From Flavobacterium sp. UBA6195 (GTDB lineage Bacteria > Bacteroidota > Bacteroidia > Flavobacteriales > Flavobacteriaceae), in the NCBI RefSeq assembly GCF_002422095.1, contig NZ_DITB01000108.1:1-9286 (forward strand): a stretch of DNA of 9,286 bases, given 5' to 3'. The position numbers and the translations under genes are program-made. Below the pieces are notes generated by a model. The model did no database searches. It was not told the DNA's origin and saw nothing but the letters and a program-made list of their open reading frames with translations. How positions within the stretch are numbered: position 1 is the first letter of the stretch; every line of letters begins with the position of its first letter. Below, one piece after another: positions 6,849-9,286 of the stretch.

Positions 6849-7130
6849 ATGGAAATCAAAGATAATGAACTTTTAAGACAATTTGAAATTATTTCCGATA
6901 CTGGATTGGTTTCAATCGAATATTCTATTCAAGAACGAAAGTTGTTTTTGACTAAATTTTGTAGCAAAAATAACGAAGATGAAGAATTACACAACGAATT
7001 TATAAAATCGGTTTTAGAAATTGCGCAAGAACGAAAATTAAAAGTAGTTCCTACTCATGCAAAATTCATTAGTTTCTTTAGAAAGAATAGAAAATTTCAA
7101 GAAATGTTGCCTCCTGGAATTAAGATTTAA
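6849..7130 (+). CDS. Small GNAT-like protein (YjdJ/Acetyltransf_CG type)
   Basis: A 93-residue protein resembling the short GCN5-related acetyltransferase-like family (PF14542 type). It has a first strand pair (DTGLVSIEYSIQERKLFLTK), a helix (HNEFIKSVLEIAQERK), then KVVPTHAKFISFFRKNRKFQ, equivalent to the family's 'KVxPxCxxVxxYIxRHPEY' end. The usual acetyl-CoA-binding loop (R/QxxGxG/A) is not visible: the corresponding stretch reads CSKNNEDEELHNEF. It may therefore bind a ligand differently or be inactive. The biological role of this family is poorly known. The ATG at 6849 is preferred to an in-frame TTG at 6837 because a Shine-Dalgarno-like GAAAGG lies between them. It diverges from the hydrolase operon and converges on mtaB. 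Confidence 0.78.
   Translation: MEIKDNELLRQFEIISDTGLVSIEYSIQERKLFLTKFCSKNNEDEELHNEFIKSVLEIAQERKLKVVPTHAKFISFFRKNRKFQEMLPPGIKI
6857..6864 (-). promoter_or_regulatory. Possible -7 box for the hydrolase operon
   Basis: On the minus strand TATCTTTG matches TAnnTTTG exactly and lies 60 bases upstream of the hydrolase ATG, within the 5' end of the GNAT-like gene. The nearest TTG upstream is only 14 bases away (6879-6881), shorter than the usual spacer, so the call is tentative. If right, the two divergent promoters overlap face to face. Confidence 0.3.
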
Positions 7131-7155
7131 TTTTTTAAAACTCATATAAACAAAG

Positions 7156-7180
7156 AATCCCGAATAATCGGGATTTTTTT
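7156..7180 (+). terminator. Intrinsic terminator of the GNAT-like gene
   Basis: A stem AATCCCGA (7156-7163) with TCGGGATT (7168-7175) around an ATAA loop is followed by TTTTT on the plus strand. The opposite side is only moderately T-rich, but the same hairpin may also end the convergent mtaB transcript, whose stop codon is at 7179-7181. Confidence 0.87.
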
Positions 7181-8507
7181 ATACTTCTACATTTAAGAAT
7201 TCCATTCGTACACTTCCGTCTTCGTCAATCTTGGTTAGATTAATTTCGTGCAGCGTATTGACTAATTCTGGATTCCAAGGTGTTTTTACTTTTACGTAAT
7301 TTTCTGTAAATCCGTGAATGTAGCCTTCTTTATTTTCACTTTCAAATAAAACCGTTCTGTTCGTTCCAATTTGACTTTCGTAAAACGCTCTTCTTTTCTT
7401 AACCGAAAGTCCGCGTAACATTTTACTTCTTTTCGAACGCACGTTCATTGGCACCACTCCATCCATGTCAACTGCTTCGGTATTATCTCTTTCCGAATAG
7501 GTAAAAACGTGTAAATAGGAAATATCTAAATCATTTAAGAAATGATAGGTTTCTAAGAAATGCTCATCCGTTTCACCCGGAAATCCAACAATAACATCAA
7601 CTCCAATACAAGCATGAGGCATTACTTCACGAATATTAGCAACACGTTCCGAATATAATTCACGCATATAACGACGTTTCATTTTCTTTAAAATATCATT
7701 AGAACCTGATTGCAATGGAATATGAAAATGCGGGACGAATGTTCGACTTTGCGCTACGAATTCAATCGTTTCGTTTTTCAAAAGATTTGGTTCGATGGAA
7801 GAAATTCGCAAACGCTCGATACCTTCTACTTCGTCTAATGCTTTTACTAAATCTAAGAAAGTATGTTCGTGTTTTTTATTTCCAAATTCTCCTTTTCCGT
7901 AATCTCCAATATTAACACCCGTTAGAACAATCTCTTTGATGCCTTGTTCTGAAATTTCTTTAGCATTTTTCAATACATTTTCTAATGCATCACTTCTAGA
8001 AATTCCACGAGCTAACGGAATGGTACAATACGTACATTTATAATCGCAACCGTCTTGTACTTTTAAAAACGCACGCGTTCTATCTCCAATTGAATAACTT
8101 CCTACATAAAAATCTGCCTCTTCAATTTCACATGAATGGACTTCGCCCATGTCGTTTTTCGACAAGTCATTAATATAATCTGTGATTTTGAATTTTTCTG
8201 TAGCACCTAAAACCAAATCTACTCCATCAACTGCAGCTAGTTCTTCTGGTTTTAATTGGGCATAACAACCCACAGCAGCAACAAACGCTTTATCATTAAG
8301 CTTCATTGCTTTTTTTACAATTTGCTTGAATTGTTTATCTGCATTATCCGTAACCGAACAGGTATTAATCACATATATATCTGCAATTTCTTCGAAATCA
8401 ACTCGTTCAAAACCTTCATTTTGAAAATCACGTGCAATTGTAGACGTTTCTGAGAAGTTTAATTTACATCCTAAAGTGTAGAATGCGACTTTTTTCTTGT
8501 TTTCCAT
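7179..8507 (-). CDS. mtaB: tRNA N6-threonylcarbamoyladenosine (t6A37) methylthiotransferase
   Basis: A 442-residue radical-SAM enzyme that adds a methylthio group to t6A at position 37 of ANN-decoding tRNAs, giving ms2t6A and stabilising codon pairing. The N-terminal UPF0004 domain carries the three auxiliary cluster cysteines Cys14 (TLGCKLN), Cys50 (INTCSVT) and Cys81 (AVGCYAQ). The radical-SAM domain has the CxxxCxxC motif at Cys154, Cys158 and Cys161 (GCDYKCTYC), followed by ARGISRS, ILTGVNIGDYG-like and HFHIPLQSGS segments. A C-terminal TRAM-like domain (about 375-442) should bind tRNA. TLGCKLN and TGVNIGDYG favour MtaB over MiaB or RimO. Length is normal. It has its own promoter at 8553-8560 and is downstream of the four-copy RNA array, whose last terminator separates the two. 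Confidence 0.95.
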   Translation of the reverse strand: MENKKKVAFYTLGCKLNFSETSTIARDFQNEGFERVDFEEIADIYVINTCSVTDNADKQFKQIVKKAMKLNDKAFVAAVGCYAQLKPEELAAVDGVDLVLGATEKFKITDYINDLSKNDMGEVHSCEIEEADFYVGSYSIGDRTRAFLKVQDGCDYKCTYCTIPLARGISRSDALENVLKNAKEISEQGIKEIVLTGVNIGDYGKGEFGNKKHEHTFLDLVKALDEVEGIERLRISSIEPNLLKNETIEFVAQSRTFVPHFHIPLQSGSNDILKKMKRRYMRELYSERVANIREVMPHACIGVDVIVGFPGETDEHFLETYHFLNDLDISYLHVFTYSERDNTEAVDMDGVVPMNVRSKRSKMLRGLSVKKRRAFYESQIGTNRTVLFESENKEGYIHGFTENYVKVKTPWNPELVNTLHEINLTKIDEDGSVRMEFLNVEV

Positions 8508-8552
8508 AAGTAAAACTCAATTAATGAAATCGTTGTCAAAAAATTGAGAATG

Positions 8553-8560
8553 CAAATTTA
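8553..8560 (-). promoter_or_regulatory. mtaB promoter -7 box
   Basis: On the minus strand TAAATTTG is an exact TAnnTTTG match; transcription would start near 8547, about 40 bases before the ATG. At the -33 distance only TTA is found, so the upstream element is weak. The first array terminator (8591-8625) ends about 30 bases upstream. Confidence 0.6.
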
Positions 8561-8590
8561 CAAACATTAATTTATTTAATAATACTAATT

Positions 8591-8674
8591 AAAAAGAAAA
8601 AGGTCTAAACTAAGTTTAGACCTTTCATAAAAACTTTAATTTCCCCCTACAGAAATAAAATCTTTTACTATTAT
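8591..8674 (-). ncRNA. Putative small RNA, copy 1
   Basis: Predicted transcript of about 84 nt. The core CTGTAGGGGGA lies at 8642-8652. The terminator stem AGGTCTAAAC / GTTTAGACCT (8601-8610 with 8614-8623) is perfect, followed on the minus strand by TTTTTCTTTTT. The likely -7 box is TAATTTTA (8681-8688); an exact box, TACTTTTG (8714-8721), lies further upstream and would give a longer RNA. The region carries no start codon for a protein. It is the copy nearest mtaB. Confidence 0.55.
8599..8625 (-). terminator. Terminator of small RNA copy 1
   Basis: Twelve-pair stem with a three-base loop (8611-8613). A T-tract follows only on the minus strand; the plus-strand side is TTTCATAAAA, so termination is one-directional. 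Confidence 0.85.
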
Positions 8675-8680
8675 TTGAAC

Positions 8681-8688
8681 TAAAATTA
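8681..8688 (-). promoter_or_regulatory. Possible -7 box of small RNA copy 1
   Basis: TAATTTTA on the minus strand, one mismatch from TAnnTTTG, placed like the boxes of the other copies. The nearest TTG upstream (8714-8716) is 25 bases away, longer than usual. Confidence 0.35.
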
Positions 8689-8766
8689 TGAAAGGTTTTT
8701 AATTGTATCAGTTCAAAAGTAATAACTGTATCAATTTTATTAATAAGTGTAATTAAAACATCTTAA

Positions 8767-8841
8767 ATAAAAAAAGGCCTAATAAAATATTAGACCTTAA
8801 CGAAATTTCATTATCCCCCAACAGATAAAAAATATTTATTA
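8767..8841 (-). ncRNA. Putative small RNA, copy 2 (most diverged)
   Basis: Predicted transcript of about 73-75 nt. The core is CTGTTGGGGGA (8814-8824), with T in place of A before the G run. The sequence between core and stem differs from the other copies, yet the terminator is kept. The -7-like box TATCTTCG (8848-8855) has one mismatch, and TTG lies only 14 bases upstream of it, so the promoter may be weak. It could be a decaying copy or one with altered control. Confidence 0.5.
8774..8798 (-). terminator. Terminator of small RNA copy 2
   Basis: Minus-strand stem GGTCTAATA / TATTAGGCC with a TTT loop (8785-8787) and a run of Ts. One pair is a G-U wobble in minus-strand RNA but would be an A-C mismatch in plus-strand RNA, which fixes the direction. 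Confidence 0.85.
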
Positions 8842-8847
8842 CTTATT

Positions 8848-8855
8848 CGAAGATA
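8848..8855 (-). promoter_or_regulatory. Possible -7 box of small RNA copy 2
   Basis: TATCTTCG on the minus strand, one mismatch from TAnnTTTG, in the same position relative to the core as in the other copies. The spacer to the upstream TTG is short (14 bases). Confidence 0.3.
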
Positions 8856-8937
8856 AAGAAGTAGGATAACAAAAAATAAATAAGTAGCTTTATTTTAAAA
8901 AAAAATACGCATATATAAAATTACACTGAAAAGAAGT

Positions 8938-9018
8938 AAAAAAAAAGGTCTAATTAAAATTAGACCTTTGTGAAAAAATCTTTATTGTCCCCCTACAGAA
9001 ATAAAAATTCTTATTATT
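8938..9018 (-). ncRNA. Putative small RNA, copy 3 (best promoter)
   Basis: Predicted transcript of about 80 nt. The core CTGTAGGGGGA (8988-8998) is followed by CAATAAAGATTTTTTC and a perfect stem AGGTCTAATT / AATTAGACCT (8946-8955 with 8958-8967) with nine Ts. It has the best promoter of the four: TTTG (9052-9055), a 19-base spacer and TACTTTAG (9025-9032), the same spacing as the rpmH promoter. It is nearly identical to copy 4 around the core. Confidence 0.6.
8944..8969 (-). terminator. Terminator of small RNA copy 3
   Basis: Perfect hairpin extended by A-T pairs, with a nine-T tract on the minus strand (8938-8946) and no T-tract on the plus strand. Confidence 0.87.
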
Positions 9019-9024
9019 ACACAG

Positions 9025-9055
9025 CTAAAGTATAGCAAGAAAATGAGTTCACAAA
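9025..9055 (-). promoter_or_regulatory. Promoter of small RNA copy 3
   Basis: On the minus strand TTTG (9052-9055), 19 bases, TACTTTAG (9025-9032). The -33 element and spacer are ideal; the -7 box differs from TAnnTTTG at one base (TTAG for TTTG), a change shared with copy 4. Confidence 0.55.
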
Positions 9056-9136
9056 GAAAATAGCTATAAGTGAAATTATTTTATCATAATTTTAAAAAAC
9101 AACAATATTTTCCTGTTTTTGATTGCTTTATATTAA

Positions 9137-9219
9137 AATAAAAAAAGCCTAGTTTAAACTAGGCTTTTATGAAAAAAATCTTTATTGTCCCCCTACAGAA
9201 ATAAAAATTCTTATTATAG
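9137..9219 (-). ncRNA. Putative small RNA, copy 4
   Basis: Predicted transcript of about 80 nt with core CTGTAGGGGGA at 9188-9198. Around the core it is nearly identical to copy 3, but the terminator stem is different: AGCCTAGT / ACTAGGCT instead of AGGTCTAA / TTAGACCT. Both arms have changed together, so pairing is kept. The -7-like box is TAATTTAG (9226-9233); no TTG is found upstream before the window ends. Confidence 0.55.
9143..9168 (-). terminator. Terminator of small RNA copy 4
   Basis: Stem AGCCTAGT / ACTAGGCT (9146-9153 with 9158-9165) with flanking A-T pairs and a minus-strand TTTTTTTATTTT tail. The arms are compensated relative to the other copies. Confidence 0.86.
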
Positions 9220-9225
9220 CTGGGA

Positions 9226-9233
9226 CTAAATTA
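9226..9233 (-). promoter_or_regulatory. Possible -7 box of small RNA copy 4
   Basis: TAATTTAG on the minus strand, one mismatch from TAnnTTTG and sharing the TTTAG ending of copy 3. No -33 TTG is visible. Confidence 0.35.
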
Positions 9234-9286
9234 GTGGATTAGATAAATTTAATTCTTATAATTAATTCATTAATGTCCGATAAAAA

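Larger units (their letters stand above)
8591..9233 (-). repeat. Array of four tandem copies of a promoter-core-terminator element
   Basis: Four related units lie in the 780-base gene-free stretch 8508-9286. The C5 blocks on the plus strand start at 8643, 8815, 8989 and 9189, so the period is 172, 174 and 200 bases. On the minus strand each unit has a TAnnTTnG-like box, about 15-20 bases of AT-rich DNA, the invariant CTGTNGGGGGA, an A/T-rich stretch and a hairpin with T-tract. The last two units are almost identical over about 47 bases around the core, while the DNA between units is unrelated. Conservation limited to core and terminator argues for function rather than simple recent duplication. 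The array may extend beyond the right edge. Confidence 0.85.

Noticed and set aside
7715..7915. Plus-strand open frame of 66 codons inside mtaB (and another at 8256-8453)
   Set aside because: Both are antisense to conserved mtaB sequence and their products look like random basic/hydrophobic translations.
8795..8813. Mini-ORF after the G run (ATG AAA TTT CGT TAA in copy 2) with GGGGGA as ribosome binding site
   Set aside because: Only copy 2 has the ATG; the others have ATA or ATT there, and the encoded peptides differ in length and sequence.
8636..9198. A shared frame in the array ending ISVGG(Q/N)-stop or LSVGG-stop on the minus strand, suggesting short peptides
   Set aside because: All four copies read SVGG then a stop in the same frame, but none has an ATG upstream before the previous in-frame stop (copy 1 has only 20 codons, copies 2 and 3 about 30). 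The frame falls on the conserved G-run core, so RNA conservation explains it better.
8591..9233. CRISPR array or integron attC sites
   Set aside because: Repeats are not short and identical with even spacers, spacing is 172-200 bases, and no core-site RYYYAAC/GTTRRRY pairs or cas/integrase genes are present.

Overview
The window reads as chromosomal DNA of a Flavobacterium-like member of the Bacteroidota. The DNA is very AT-rich and most starts have A-rich leaders without a clear Shine-Dalgarno sequence. Several promoters match the Bacteroidota pattern (TTG, about 19 bases, TAnnTTTG), and the protein set (a shortened CarB, MtaB, a DUF4412-like secreted protein, a half-length TauE/SafE protein) fits flavobacteria. 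No insertion sequence, phage gene, tRNA, rRNA or CRISPR array is visible.

Layout. At 1-146 lies the 3' end of an unrecognised plus-strand gene, then a Met-rich secreted DUF4412-like protein (214-885). A bidirectional terminator separates it from convergent carB (953-3808, minus), the large subunit of carbamoyl phosphate synthetase. Upstream of carB is rpmH (3977-4138, minus), a 53-residue ribosomal protein L34 gene with its own promoter and terminator. Divergent from rpmH is a small membrane/TPR protein (4305-4820, plus). A shared terminator then faces a minus-strand operon running from 6796 to 4864: alpha/beta hydrolase, lytic transglycosylase, half-size TauE/SafE protein. A short GNAT-like gene (6849-7130, plus) diverges from that operon and converges on mtaB (7179-8507, minus), a tRNA methylthiotransferase.

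The last 780 bases (8508-9286) hold no convincing protein gene, but they are not empty. Upstream of the mtaB promoter sit four tandem copies, spaced 172-200 bases apart, of one element read on the minus strand. Each has a promoter-like box, an A/U-rich 5' part, an invariant CTGTNGGGGGA core, then a hairpin with a T-tract (intrinsic terminator). The terminator stems differ in sequence but keep their pairing, and a G-U wobble in one stem fits minus-strand transcription. I read this as an array of four small RNA genes of about 70-85 nt that may continue past the window edge. It is the most interesting object here.

The protein genes are mostly housekeeping: pyrimidine/arginine precursor synthesis, ribosome, tRNA modification, cell-wall turnover. 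Four starts were placed at an internal ATG rather than at the longest possible reading frame; the reasons are in the entries.
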